A stretch of 64,000 nucleotides of DNA from Smallanthus sonchifolius (Eukaryota > Streptophyta > Magnoliopsida > Asterales > Asteraceae): assembly GCA_023525975.1 (NCBI GenBank), contig CM042025.1, forward strand, positions 3,735,001 to 3,799,000, in the 5' to 3' direction. Within the stretch, counting starts at the first letter, position 1. Every line of letters begins with the position of its first letter. The position numbers were made by a program, and so were the translations under genes. Under the pieces are notes generated by a model. The model made no database searches. It was not told where the DNA came from and saw only the letters and a list, made by a program, of their open reading frames with translations. Of this stretch, positions 20,105 to 31,874 are shown piece after piece.

Positions 20105-20305
20105 CTTGTTATGCTCTGGATACTTTTAGGATGGTTTTCAAACTGTGTGTGACCCACATAGTCTTGATTCCTTGCCTATCACGTTAAACCTTTGTGCTTA
20201 TACATACTTGCATGCTTTAGATACTTTTAGGGTGGTTTTAAACTGTGTGTGACCCACATAGTCTTGATTCCATGCCTATCACGTTAAACCTATATGCTTA
20301 TAATT
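20105..20305 (+). repeat. Two tandem copies of a ~101-bp unit in the LTR
   Basis: The block GATACTTTTAGG.TGGTTTT..AAACTGTGTGTGACCCACATAG..CTATCACGTTAAACC appears twice in a row with a few differences. Confidence 0.85.
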
Positions 20306-20701
20306 ACATACTTACGATTGGTATATACATAGTGAATTCTCCACATCATGTCGTATCTTACCATGTCAAACCAAGAATTGTATAAACGTTTTTAATTAAA
20401 CTTTTATCATATGTAAACTCACCAACTCTCGTAGTTGACACTTGTTTTGGATTACGTTTCAGGTGAAGATATGTGATTGTGTGACTATGTGTTGAAGGTG
20501 CAACACATAAGGCTTTTGGACCTAGTAAAATAATTATGTGTAATATTCTAGAATAGGGTGTTGTAACTTGAATTGTATTTGGATATCTGGTATTTAAATC
20601 TTATTAATGAATTATGCAACCTTAGTAGATCATGTGCTTATGAACAATCATTCTATTGTCCGCCTCGATGATTCCGCCATCGGTCGGGGTGTGACAACTA
20701 T

Positions 20702-21623
20702 TGTTAAAACAGAGAAAATAAGGTTGACTATTGAATCTATCTGTTTTAATCATTTTTTTGATCTCGCTAAAGGCTTGGACCCATGAAGCTTGAATCAAAA
20801 CCACTAAAGGTTTCCGTTTATAACTAGGTAGAGAAAGAGACATGTGATGTTTGGTCAACTAATTCGATGTTAAATATTTGAATTCCAACTTTACAGTGAC
20901 AAAAATACTGAGACGAAGGCATCACAAATGGTCGGTGCACATTACCGACAGAGGGGTTTTTGGTGACGGTTAGAGGAAGTTTTGTGATAGATAATGAGGT
21001 GCAAGAATTTGACTTTATTGTGTTCACACATCAAGGAAACATGGTGTTTGGCCGTTTGTTGTTCGACCAATCTACATGTGAAAGATAATATCCAAATTTA
21101 TTTGACGACGTAGAAGAACCTCTCACAGAATCTGATACACTTCACACACATACACTTTATCACCTTTACCCATGAACCTCAATCAGGCTATTTCACCCAT
21201 CGTGAAGTTAACAAATGCGTATCCGACATTCAAACGATGGTTGTCGATGGATGTGGTCGAAGGGGTTGGTATGGAGGTAGAGGTGATGGATTGATAGTAA
21301 TATAACTACAAGAACTGCTACAAAAACATCATACAAAAAATCCAATGGAGCCTGATGTGTCTTATGAAATTGATAGTATTGATCTCAGTAAGAGCAAGGG
21401 GTGAGTTATCTGGATCTTATTTGTTTGGAAGATGTAATCTTAGGTGTCCTTTTGTGCAGAAGTTTTATTTCAGATAATTATGAAGGCATGCTATACTACA
21501 TCTTTTGGGTTATACCTTGTAAGGTTATATAGGCTGGTGCATACAAAACGATCAAGACTGAAGACCCGAAGACAAGAAATCAGACTTTTGGCCTAAACGA
21601 AAGTTTTGAGGCGGTTGGTACGA
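20702..21623. other. Spacer between the two large solo LTRs
   Basis: No intact frame is present. Short peptides in both strands resemble decayed retroelement coding sequence, but I could not assign one with confidence. Confidence 0.35.
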
Positions 21624-21628
21624 AAGTT

Positions 21629-24025
21629 GTAACACCTAAAACTTTCAAGACACCAGCGGGAGTACGTCCTATTAATGCTCTTTGACAAAACAACACATGT
21701 TAACTCTAATGAAAAGACAACACCAATATTTGGTTTAAAAAGATCGCCAAAGATCTCAAAACAACGACAAATCTCAACAACTGACAAGTCAACTATGACG
21801 GTTTGACTTAACCTTGCTTTAGACGTTTACAAGTTCAAAACAAGATTCTACTACTTAACTATATTCATTATTGCATTCAAAAGGTTTAAGCACTCCTAAG
21901 GAGGCTTAAGCGTACAACGGTTGCACCAAAAGTTCATCAAATGAGAATCCAAAGCTTGAAGCGTGACCCGAGACTAGACCGGAGCTTTTCCTACATAAAA
22001 CACCCAAACAAAACAAACATTAGTAATGATAGACACCCCTTAGGACCCTTTACAAGTTAATACCTCAACTCGGGTCAAAATGACACTTTTCGAATTTATT
22101 TCAGCGCAAAACAGAGGGTTTTCAACACATTATCGCCTATCCCGGAGTTTGATACGCCACATCGTATAAAACGCCCTTAAGCAAGGTATGCCAGCCTGAT
22201 GTCGGCGTACCAAAAACCCATCACGACAAGGTATTAATTTATTATACGGTATCAGTTGATACCGTATAAACAATACAACCCCAAATAGAAATACTTTATC
22301 GAAATTTTATGAAAAGCAAAATTTCAATCAGAACGCTAACCCGGTCGGGCTGATATGTGTAAAATGAATCAGATATGTGACCTGGGCAGGTCAAAACCCC
22401 ACCCGGTCGGGCTGATATATTGCAAGGCTCAAAACTTATAATTTATTAGCACACACTTGTGAGGTTCGGAACCTCAAACAAACACTTACTTGTGAGATTC
22501 ATTTATCTCAAACTTCATGCATACGTGTCTGGTTCTTTTGACCACAAGTACTTAATTAAACATACTATTTACAATCAACAACAAGTAACTTACTTCTAAC
22601 ATTACTAAGTAAGTGCAATATTACAACTAATGAAGTTCAAAGTCTTCAAACAATAACAACAATACATGTGAGGTTCATGACCTCAATTACAACGAGTGGT
22701 GTTCTTAGACTCCAATTACCGACTCTAAACATACAAACAAGTGTCACACACGTTATCAATTCACCTTTATAATTCATACATAATTTACCAACATGTGGGA
22801 TTCAAAGACCCCAAACCCACCCATTTTCGTTTATGAAGTTCAAAGACTTCAACCTATTTTTCACCCCAACCCTTAACATAGTCATACAATTATAATACTT
22901 AGACATGAAAGTAATTCAAAGATTTTAACCACCATACTACCTTGTGAGGTTTATGAGCCTCAAACACCTTAAACACCAACACCTTGCATACATCCCCATG
23001 TGCAAATCTACCAATCAACAAACATATATTGCACATATGATATTTAGCACAATTAACATGAATATCAAGTATGTGTATTTTGCTACTACATATCATTACT
23101 AAGTAAGCGCAAAGCACTTACTTTTGCTAAATATGACCCGCTTGATCCTCCAAGCTAGCTTCCTTGCCACTTGATTACCTATATGACCCATTTACAATTA
23201 GTAATCCAAAGATCACCAATTGACACCCAACGCACCTCTATGATTTAATAATCAAGATTCCAACTTAGTTTGGTTATTACTACCTTAACCAAACCTTCAA
23301 CACCCCATTCACCCTTTCAACCCATATTGACCCGTTAAGGAATCACCCAATTTCATCCAACATTAAATATCATAATTCACCCATCAAGATTGTGGTTTAT
23401 ATTTGGTTTAGTGTTCATAGACACACCACAACATCATACACCTTTCAAACATCAATTAAACAGCCCAATTTAGAAAACCCTCAATTAGGTTCTCAAGAAC
23501 CCTAAATCTTGAATCATCAAATTAGATGATTCTAGGATGTTAATCACCTCCCAACATCCTTAGCTAAGCTAGATAACAAGTTAATAACCATAATCAACCA
23601 CCAATTCAGTCTCAAACTTGATTTTTATCAAAATTCACCAAGAACACTATTGAAGAAGATTCAAATATGGAAGATTGCTTACACTAGATGTTTGGAAGAT
23701 GAGGATTACACCAAGACCTCCAAAACCGAGCATGCAAGCTTCCAGAATTCGATTTCTTGATCAAGCCACCATATTCTCTTTTTTCTACTCTCTGATTTGC
23801 GACACACACACACACAAAAAGCGTGTGTGTCGATACCCCCATACCCACATAAATCTGATTTTGTTTTATTTACAATCCAGCCCCTATACTTGCAATTTGG
23901 CTCTTTCTCACCCAAACTAGATAATTTCCAACTTTGCAACTCACCTCTAACTTCCATTTAATTTAACTACACCCCTATAATATGAAAACATATTATAATA
24001 ATAACTAGAGAATTGGTTCGTTACA
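21629..24025. mobile_element. Solo LTR, 2397 bp, TSD AAAGT
   Basis: It runs TGTAACACC...GGTTCGTTACA, with a TGTAAC/GTTACA inverted border and exact AAAGT copies on both sides (21624-21628, 24026-24030). It resembles the gypsy LTR at 5668 in its first bases only. An (AC)n-loop-(GT)n hairpin lies at ~23801-23832. Orientation was not resolved. Confidence 0.75.
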
Positions 24026-24449
24026 AAAGTTTTGTGAAATGTATATATAGTTGGTACATTTCTTCTTGTTCAAGCTTATATCAACTCGTGTAATGTGTTA
24101 GCCACTTTTACATGTAATTCTTACTGATTTGGGTCTGTATTAGCTGCTAGGGATTGATTGTATGTATTGAGCGGTTTATAAATGAAAAAAATATTTTACA
24201 TCTTCTAGTATTTTCATGGTGCTCTTGAGTTGCGTGTGTTGATTTTGAGCCTGTTTAGCTACAATTGATCATTTTGATTGATCTCTTGTTATTGAATTGC
24301 TCTAGACAAGAAATCACTGAGATCCGGACGATTTGGACCTACATACCTATTGCTATCTGCTAATTTATAATTTTTTTCATTTTTCTGTCTATCTAGTTAG
24401 ATTGAGTTCACGATATAAAAGAAAATTAAAATTAAAATTAGAATGATAT

Positions 24450-24576
24450 AGAGAATACGGGTCGTATTGCACCATACGACCTATATTCTCTCAGCAGTAT
24501 TATACCATACTACTCGTAATAGAGCATGATGTGACTGTTTGAAGGCATACGGGTTGTATGGTACAATACGACCCGT
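24450..24576. repeat. Nested inverted repeats with TACGACCCGTA motifs
   Basis: The first hairpin (24450-24491) has 18-bp arms with 2 mismatches and a 6-nt loop. Its segment 24457-24481 also pairs with 24552-24576 over 25 bp with 2 mismatches. The sequence can therefore fold in two alternative ways. Confidence 0.85.
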
Positions 24577-25430
24577 ACGCGACGCAATGATTATATGTAC
24601 ATATAACATGTGAGTGTGTACAAATAACGAAAACCATTATTTACAAATTTTGATTATTTCTCCTAGATATTATCTATATCTTTTATTATTATTGTTATTA
24701 TTTTAAGTTACATAAATCGATATAGTCACAAGATTTTGGTTAGATATTTACAAAAAGGTTAATACGATGATCGTAGTGATGACAATGAAACCCGAACCTG
24801 ATTAGAAAACCCGAAACCCGAAATATTTGGGACGGGTATGAGGTCGGGTAATCGGGTATGGGACCGGGTTTGGGATTACTTTTGAAATTTTTCATGGGTT
24901 TGGGACGGGTATGAGATATGGTGATATACCTGTTTACCCGTCCCGATTACGTGTACCCGTTTACCCGATTATATACCCGGCATAGTTTTCTTTCTTTTTT
25001 TTTATTCTAAGTATATTTATTTTAAGTATATATATACAATATTTATTTTAAATGTATATACCCGACATGATTTTATTTCTTTCTTTTTTTATTTTAGTTA
25101 CAATTTTTATGTATATCCGATAGATACCCGACGGGTTTAGGTCGAGTATACCCAATGGGTATTTTTTAGAAACTAACGGGTTTACCCGAAACCCGCGGTT
25201 ATACCCGATACCCGACAGGTAATTATCCGATAGAAACCCGACGAGTTTTGGGTCGGGTATGAGACAAGATTTTATAACGGGGTATAGGGATGGGATTACC
25301 TAAACCCATCCCAAACCCGATCCATTGTGAATGACACGTAACAAAGATGCTAGTGGTGGACCCCACCTAACAGAAGCGGTTGTATACATACGTTTCGTTG
25401 CCATCAAATCTCGATCAACACACCACACAT
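24577..25430. repeat. ACCCG/CGGGT-rich dispersed repeat
   Basis: From ~24772 to 25335 the sequence is dense in CGGGTAT, ACCCGAAACCCG and similar. The ends GATGACAATG and, inverted, GTCATTCACAATG are related to hAT-like termini, but the TSD is not clear. No gene is seen. Confidence 0.45.
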
Positions 25431-27459
25431 CTCACGCGGTGACCAATCACTCTTTCACTCCCAAATTGGGCGACCTAACAATCTTCAATCTTCCTTCATT
25501 TTGATTCAAAATTCCGTCTCAATTTGATCACCCGATCGCCGTCAGTGGTGGTTTGTGCACTTTCCTCCTCTACTCGATTTGATATTCCGATCACCGTAGG
25601 TGCGTTCTCTACTGATTTTGTGAACTCTTTGATGTTATGTTACGATTTGGGCGTAATTCTTTCGATTTGCGTATTTTAGAGGTGTAGTTCATTGAATTTG
25701 TTGAAACATGAAGTTTTGAAGAATTTAAGGGCATTACTATGATTGTGATATTGAACAATTTTGTTTTGGAATAGGTAGTAGATAATTAGGGCCGTATAGA
25801 CGGTGAAACAAAGGTTATATGGCTCGTATAACATCAGTGGTGTATGCCAGAAAGCTGTATGGTCCGTATAGCTTTTTATCATACGGGTCATATAAGAGAA
25901 AACCACAACTCATACGATATCTGGTGTCGGGGCTGGTGTCTATATGGCCTCCTCTTGGAATAAAACAAAAATGTATTTAAATCAATCAATCTTCAACAAA
26001 GATGAATATCAATAATGATTAGTTGAGAATGAAATTATGAAATCAGTTTGAAATGATATGCTCTCAAACAATTACAACCAGAGCGGCTCAACATATTTTG
26101 GGGCCTAAAGCGAACATCAAAATTGTGGCTTTTTGTGAAAGTTTTCTAAATATATAAAATTACTAAAATGCAATTTTATGGCGCGTGAAAACGTATAATG
26201 TTAACACAAAAGTTGATAGATTATCATTAAAATATAGATTGAAGTAGTTTCTTCCTTTTTTTGGGGCCCTTAAAATTTGGGGGACTAAAGCGGTTGGTTT
26301 AGTTGTACTGTAGAGCCACCCCTGATTACAACCATTTGAAAGAAGATAACCACAATGACACAATGGAAATTATGACAAATAGTGAATCTTTAATAGAAAT
26401 ATCTTGAAGCATACTCAAATATCAAGCAATTGGCCCTAGCATTTATGGGATGGTGGTGACATTACAAACTTTTTGAAAAGCAAAAACTTATGATGTATTT
26501 GGAGTTACGGGCCCACTAAAAGTTTTTCATAGGCTTAATGTTTCGACCCGATCACCTTCACGGAAAATTCCATTGCTTGTGAGCTGTGACTTTGATCTTT
26601 TGAGTTTCCCCCAATTTAGAGGTTTCTGTAATGTTCTTTTCTTTTATTGAATGTTAATCACACTAAAACCAGTAATTATGTCAATTAGGCACTAATAACA
26701 CTATCTCAGGTGGAAGTTTCAACACTAAAAATAATTTTGAATTTTGGTTTTGGTCAAACCTCCCATAAGTGTTATCTGTTGAAGTTTCAAATGAACCTTG
26801 ATGGATGTTAAAATGAAAACATACTTATATTATTTGGCTGTGTTTTCATAAATTTTCTGCTAATTTATTTCTGTATAATCAAAAAATTATAATCACTCTT
26901 TGCTAAAGACTTAAAACAGATAATTGGGACTTGAAGTTTCAATCCTTCAAAAATAATTTTGAATTTTGGTTTTTGGTCAAACCTGTCTTATAAGTGGTAT
27001 TTGTATTTTGAAATGAACCTTCTCTTGATGGATGTTAAAATGAAAATATACTATATTATTTCACTGTATTTTCATATATTTTCTGCAATTTATTTCTGTA
27101 TAATCAAAAAATTATAATGACAATCACTTTTTGCTAAAGATTCAAAACAGATTATTGGGACTTGAAATCATAGTGATTACTTTAAATGCATATCCAAACA
27201 ACCTCGGACTGAGTGTAGTGGGCTAACACCCACGCACACGTAAGCCAAATGGGGCGTTAAACACCGCGACAGCCCGCCAGAGGGTGCCAAAGGGCGGGGC
27301 GTGAGGGGTTTAACGGTCTCATAATTTTACTTTCATAAAAGGTTAAATATTTCATATGGTTGTTTAAATAATAAAATGATTATTCTTTGTGGTTATGTTT
27401 TTAAATATAAATTATGTAATGAAATGTATATCTTTTCAGATGATTGGTAAACTATAAAA
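25430..27459 (+). promoter_or_regulatory. 5'UTR exon and long leader intron of the F-box gene
   Basis: A pyrimidine-rich, exon-like leader (~25430-25599) ends at GTAG|GTGCG. A strong 3' splice site (TATCTTTTCAG, ending 27439) precedes the ATG by 20 bp. Together they imply a ~1.84-kb 5'UTR intron (25600-27439), common in plant regulatory genes. A hAT MITE sits inside it. The transcription start itself cannot be seen. Confidence 0.5.
26079..26324. mobile_element. hAT MITE (246 bp) with perfect 8-bp TSD in the leader intron
   Basis: The ends CAGAGCGGCTC and, inverted, CAGGGGTGGCTC are terminal inverted repeats. ATTACAAC is exact at 26071-26078 and 26325-26332. Short GGGGCCTAAAGCG and GGGGGACTAAAGCGG segments near the ends are also inverted-repeat relatives. 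Confidence 0.9.
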
Positions 27460-30400
27460 ATGTCGGTGGTACCCGCTGAAAATATGACTACTACACTAAG
27501 CAGTGATCTATTTTTTGACATATTAAAACGGTTAGATGGTGCAACACTAGCAAGTGCATCATGTGCATGTGCAGCATTTAGTTCAATGTCAAAAGAAGAA
27601 AGATTATGGGAAAATGTGTGTTCTTCAATGTGGCCTTCAACACAACGAGACGATGTTAAATATTTAATAACACAAATCGGGGGCTTTAAAAAGTTTTATG
27701 CAGACTGTTTCCCGCTTATTGTAAACAAAAATGTTTCTGAGATTACATGGAGTGATTATCCCGAGTATCCTGAAGAACTTACTGAAGCTGAATATTATGG
27801 TGACTTTGATGAATTGCAAAATGTTTCACCTTCTGATTTTGTGTCCATAGTGGATATTAGATATAAAGATAAAACAATCTGCTCAAAAGTTATATGGGGT
27901 ATACCGAACGCTAATGGTTTTAATGGCTGGTTTTCTAATTGCCCGTTCCGGATTGATCTTTTTTCCTTTTCGGGTCGAGGCGATGATCACACAGGTACCT
28001 TTTTTTCTTGTATTCAAAATGGGCGGGTTGGGTAATGGGTCAAAACGGTTAATTTTGTATTTGGTAAATAATAATGTATTGATTTAGTTATGAAAACTAT
28101 TCTGTTATTATAATACGCTATAGTTCTAAGCATTTGAGTACAGGTTAGGCTACATTTGACCCCTTTAACTCAGTCTATCCATTTGATTTGTTTCACCTTT
28201 GGTTGATTTTCAAGATTTGACTCGTTTGACTTGTTATCAATAAAGCATAACCCGGATTGACCTGTTTCCATATTAGTGGGTCGAAATTGTCACAATGTTA
28301 TACTACATGATTAACATCTTTTTTAATCATTTGTGGATATTCAATAAGTACTAAATATAAGCAACTAAAAGCACAGTGAAAACTATAGGTGGTAATTGGT
28401 AAAGAAGGTGGGTTAAAAAAAGTTTTGATGGGTCAAAACAGGTTGGTTGGTTTTGGTTGACCTGCAAACACTTTTCTTTTGTCAATTTTTTTCTTGAATT
28501 ACATAATTGATCAATGTATTAATTAGTAATACTAAAACTAGGATAATTCTTAAAACAATATAGAAGTAGTGAACACATTGGTATACTTAGGATAATTCTT
28601 AAAACTTTATGATCTGTTTGACCCTTTGATTTAGATTACGGTTTAAATAGAATGGTTTTACAACAATCAGCAGTTGTTACACAGGATATTAGTAAATGTA
28701 TATCACATTACCTGAGGTCTAGAGGTTGTCCTGTTCATTTGGAAAAGACCAATAGTGGCAAAATGGGCGGGTTGGGTAACGGGTTGAAAATGATAATTTT
28801 TATGATAAACTGGCTGCGCCGTGATGGATTGACCCAAAAAACCTCATGTTAAAATTTTTAATTTTTTCATAAATAGTTTGTGTGTGAAAATCTGATTTCA
28901 AAAACATATGCTTACAATAATAATATAATCTTTTGAATAAATCAATTAATTGAACTTTCATAAGGAAATTGGTTGAAATTGCCACCTCTTGGTGCAATCA
29001 CCATCCATGGGTATCTAGTTTATGAACAGGTTTCAGACAATTTACAAAACTAAATTAGTAAATTATTCTTGAAAAATAAAATTTAAGTATCAGTTCTTGA
29101 TATTTCTAGCGGGCCTTGATTCAGCACATTTTTTATAGGTGGCGTCACTCTTTCCGTAGCTGATGGTCTACCTCTGGTAAACTCCATGGAAAGAGAGAGA
29201 AAAGACAGGAAACTTTGGCAAGAACTTCATGATGGAATCAGGTTATACAAACGACACAATTTTTATTAGAAATTTAAGAAACAAAAGTTAAACTAAATCA
29301 TCTCTCATAATCCCTATTACTAGAGCTATCTAATTATTTATTTATATGTATCTGTATGTGTGTGTGTGGTGGGGGGGTAAGGTTCAAGAGAACAGACTCT
29401 TTAAAGGTAAAAAGGGTTGGAGGATTCTGGTGGTGACGTGTGCATCAAGTGTAAAAAGTGGTGCATCGGGTCACCACCAGAATCCTCCCTACACTTTTTA
29501 TTTTAAACTCTCTTTTTACATGAACTGTACCCTATACATATGTGTGCGCGTATGCATGTATGTGTGTGCGCACATATGTGTGCGCGTATGCATGTATGTG
29601 TGTGCGCGCGCGCGCCTCTCTCTGTATATAGTTACTATGTTATTGTAGTACCATCTCCATATAGTTTTTGGCTTATTTAATCTTTTTGCTTCTGATTGTT
29701 TAACGGTCTAAAAATCAATTTTGTACAACAAAAGTTTCAGATATTTAGTTTCATGCTAGGCAACAAAACTGATTATCAAATGGTGAAATAAAATGACCTG
29801 ATTACCCTTCTCTATTTCTTACTGCTCATTATTTGAATAGGGAGGTTATTATACTTACAATTTTTCCAACTGTACGAATACAAAACATAATTTATTTAAT
29901 TTTGTGATATTTCTGGGTCTAATAACAGGCTGAGCTGGATAGTTGTGAACACAAAAGCCAAAAAAGCAGCCAATTTATCAAGTTGGAGTCCATTGGGTGG
30001 GCAAAGACATTGGCCCACAGAAAAAGAATTTTTGTTGCGGTTCGGGTCTATCCTTCCAGCCAAAGACATTATTCCTTGCCAAATGGTCGAGTGCATCCTC
30101 GCCATGAAGTTTCAGGTAGAGGTTGCTTTATGAGCGGGTTGGGTTGGGTTGGGATGAACAGGTCATTTTAAAAAAAAGCAGGTCAAATGAGGCATATCAG
30201 GTTGACCTGCTTATTTTCCATTTTTTTTATTTCATAATATCTGATATTTTAGATGCAGTTTTGAAATATATTATTTATTACTAAAAATAATAATTTGTAG
30301 CATAAGTATTAAACTAATTACAGCCTCTCCTAAATCTCTTTTGTTTAAAATAAATAGATTATTATTATTATTGTAGTATAGCTATATAATCTTGTATAAT

Positions 30401-31874
30401 ATTTTTAATGATTTATAAAATTCAAATAAAAAATAAAGGAGAAGAAAGTGTTAGTGGGTCAAACCATCTAAATAAATCCATTTTGACTCATTATTTTGGT
30501 TTGAGCCCATTTGGACCCGTTTAGATTTGTTTTTCCCCCCAAACAAACCCAAAAGATTAACTGATAGGGATTGAAACAGATGATTCAAACAATTAGTGAT
30601 TAGATACAAGCAATTAGGAAGAAATCGGAACAATAGTAGGGTGTATTGATGGCCTTCAAACAGAAATTACAAAGAAACGATCCAGGGCTGTGCCCTCTCT
30701 CACTACCACAGGTAGGAGCCTAACAAACTAACAAACTCAATCCTCTCCCCCTAACATGCCTTCTTCTCTATTATTTATACTACCTCATATTACACTTTAG
30801 CCCTTTAAGACTACCTAAAACTCACTTCCCTCTCTTAGCTCATTCCCATCATTAACAAAATTAAATGCTAATCTTATATAATCTTTGGATTTCATAATAA
30901 CCAATAACTAAAGGCAGTTATAAAATATATTATTTATCAATAATTTGTAGGCTCAAAAGGTAAGTTATGTTAAAAGTATTAAATGCTTACAACCTCTCCT
31001 AAATCATCTTATTTTATTTTTTTTCTCAAAAAAATCATCTTCTTTTAGTTAAAATGGATAATCGTTATAATAGTCTACTTAACATTTTAAATATAGGCAA
31101 ATTAGATTTTAATAATCCACTATATAACTCATTGGCCGATAATAATCCACACTGGTAACTTGACTGGTGACAGTTCTAACTTTCACTTCTATTGCAAAGG
31201 GTTGGCCCAATAGCATTATCATCATAGATTTACATTTGTTTCCTGCTCGATTTTGCTTGTACGTTTCTCTGTTTCATTCAAAATCATCATTTTGAGGGGA
31301 ATCAGGTGTAGTAAATCTATGATGATTACGCTACTAGGACTGCCATTGACAACAAAAGTGAAAGTTAAGACCTTCACTGGTGAAATTGGCAGTATGAATT
31401 ATTATCGGCCAATGGGTAATAGGTTGGATTATCAAAATCTAATTTGCCTTAAATATATATGAACTTCAAAGAAAAAGTAGGAAAATGTTGATATGTCACT
31501 CAACTCAACCCGTTTAATCATTGAACTCGAAAGATTAACAAAATGGCCCAGAATGACTTTAGTCTTGACCGTGTTTTCAGGTAACCGAAGCTAGTGTGGT
31601 CCAAACGACCCTTAAATTGACAGAACTTTGTATGCAATTGGGTGACATGGAAGGTGCACATGTAAATGGAAGAAACAGTCTGCTTGTGCTTAATGAAGCT
31701 TTAAGTAGTGATAGAAGCAAGAATTATAATTTAGCACTGGAATCATGTCATTTATATTCAAAAGTGCGAAGTGAAATTAAAGAAGAAAAAATGCGATATG
31801 AAAGCAGGTTAGATAAGCTCTGGATTTTAGGTGGCATAACGGTTTTTGTCACATTATGCTGTTATTTTATGTAA
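27460..31874 (+). CDS. F-box protein (At2g27310/At2g36090-like), 4 exons, 372 aa
   Basis: Exons 27460-27994, 29139-29241, 29929-30115 and 31581-31874 join in frame through GT-AG introns and give 372 aa. An F-box lies at residues ~13-60 (LSSDLFFDILKRLDGATLAS..CACAAFSSMSKEERLWENVC), the part that would bind SKP1 in an SCF ubiquitin ligase. The middle carries conserved blocks of this plant subfamily (SPSDFVSIVDIRYKDK, SKVIWGIPNANGFNGWF, WSPLGGQRHWPTEKEFLLRF, EGAHVNGRNSLLVLNEAL). The last ~18 residues (LWILGGITVFVTLCCYF) form a hydrophobic segment, so the protein may be tail-anchored in a membrane. The substrate is unknown. All introns carry transposon-derived repeats. The start was chosen as the first ATG after the leader-intron acceptor; a second ATG lies 8 codons on. 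Confidence 0.85.
28753..28989. mobile_element. MITE of the GGTGGCAA family in F-box intron 1
   Basis: It starts TAGTGGCAAAATGGGCGGGT and ends GAAATTGCCACCTCTT, so the ends are inverted relatives (GGTGGCAA). The interior has the family's TTGACCC and AATAATATAATCTTTTGAATAA segments. Diverged relatives lie in introns of all four genes. Confidence 0.6.
29419..29488. repeat. Perfect 19-bp inverted repeat (hairpin) in F-box intron 2
   Basis: GGAGGATTCTGGTGGTGAC (29419-29437) and its exact complement (29470-29488) flank a 32-nt loop that itself contains two near copies of GTG.GCATC. The flanks (GGTAAAAAGGG / TTTTTAC) suggest a decayed MITE. Confidence 0.9.
29533..29615. repeat. 83-bp uninterrupted alternating pyrimidine-purine tract
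   Basis: Every odd position is a pyrimidine and every even position a purine from 29533 to 29615, ending in (CG)n. Inside, a ~40-bp unit (ACATATGTGTGCGCG..) is duplicated. It lies in intron 2 of the F-box gene. Such tracts are the classic substrate for left-handed (Z) DNA. Confidence 0.95.
31096..31448. mobile_element. Mutator-type foldback MITE (353 bp) with 9-bp TSD in F-box intron 3
   Basis: The arms of ~138 bp (31096-31233 and 31311-31448) begin GGCAAATTAGATTTT and are inverted copies with moderate divergence, separated by a 77-bp spacer. TTAAATATA is exact on both sides (31087-31095, 31449-31457). A 9-bp TSD with long inverted repeats fits the Mutator superfamily. Confidence 0.85.

Larger units (their letters stand above)
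18259..20696 (+). mobile_element. Solo gypsy LTR, 2438 bp, TSD ACTAT
   Basis: It begins TGTGACATTCC and ends GGTCGGGGTGTGACA, a 7-base inverted TGTGACA-type border. Exact ACTAT copies flank it (18254-18258, 20697-20701). It holds a TATA box at 19076, then a 64-bp tandem array and a ~101-bp duplication. Orientation follows the TATA box. A 112-codon frame at 18657 is just LTR sequence. Confidence 0.85.

Noticed and set aside
30562..30725. Short solo LTR (TGATAGGG...CCTAACA) in F-box intron 3
   Set aside because: TG...CA ends exist, but the flanking 5 bases do not match, so the borders are not supported.
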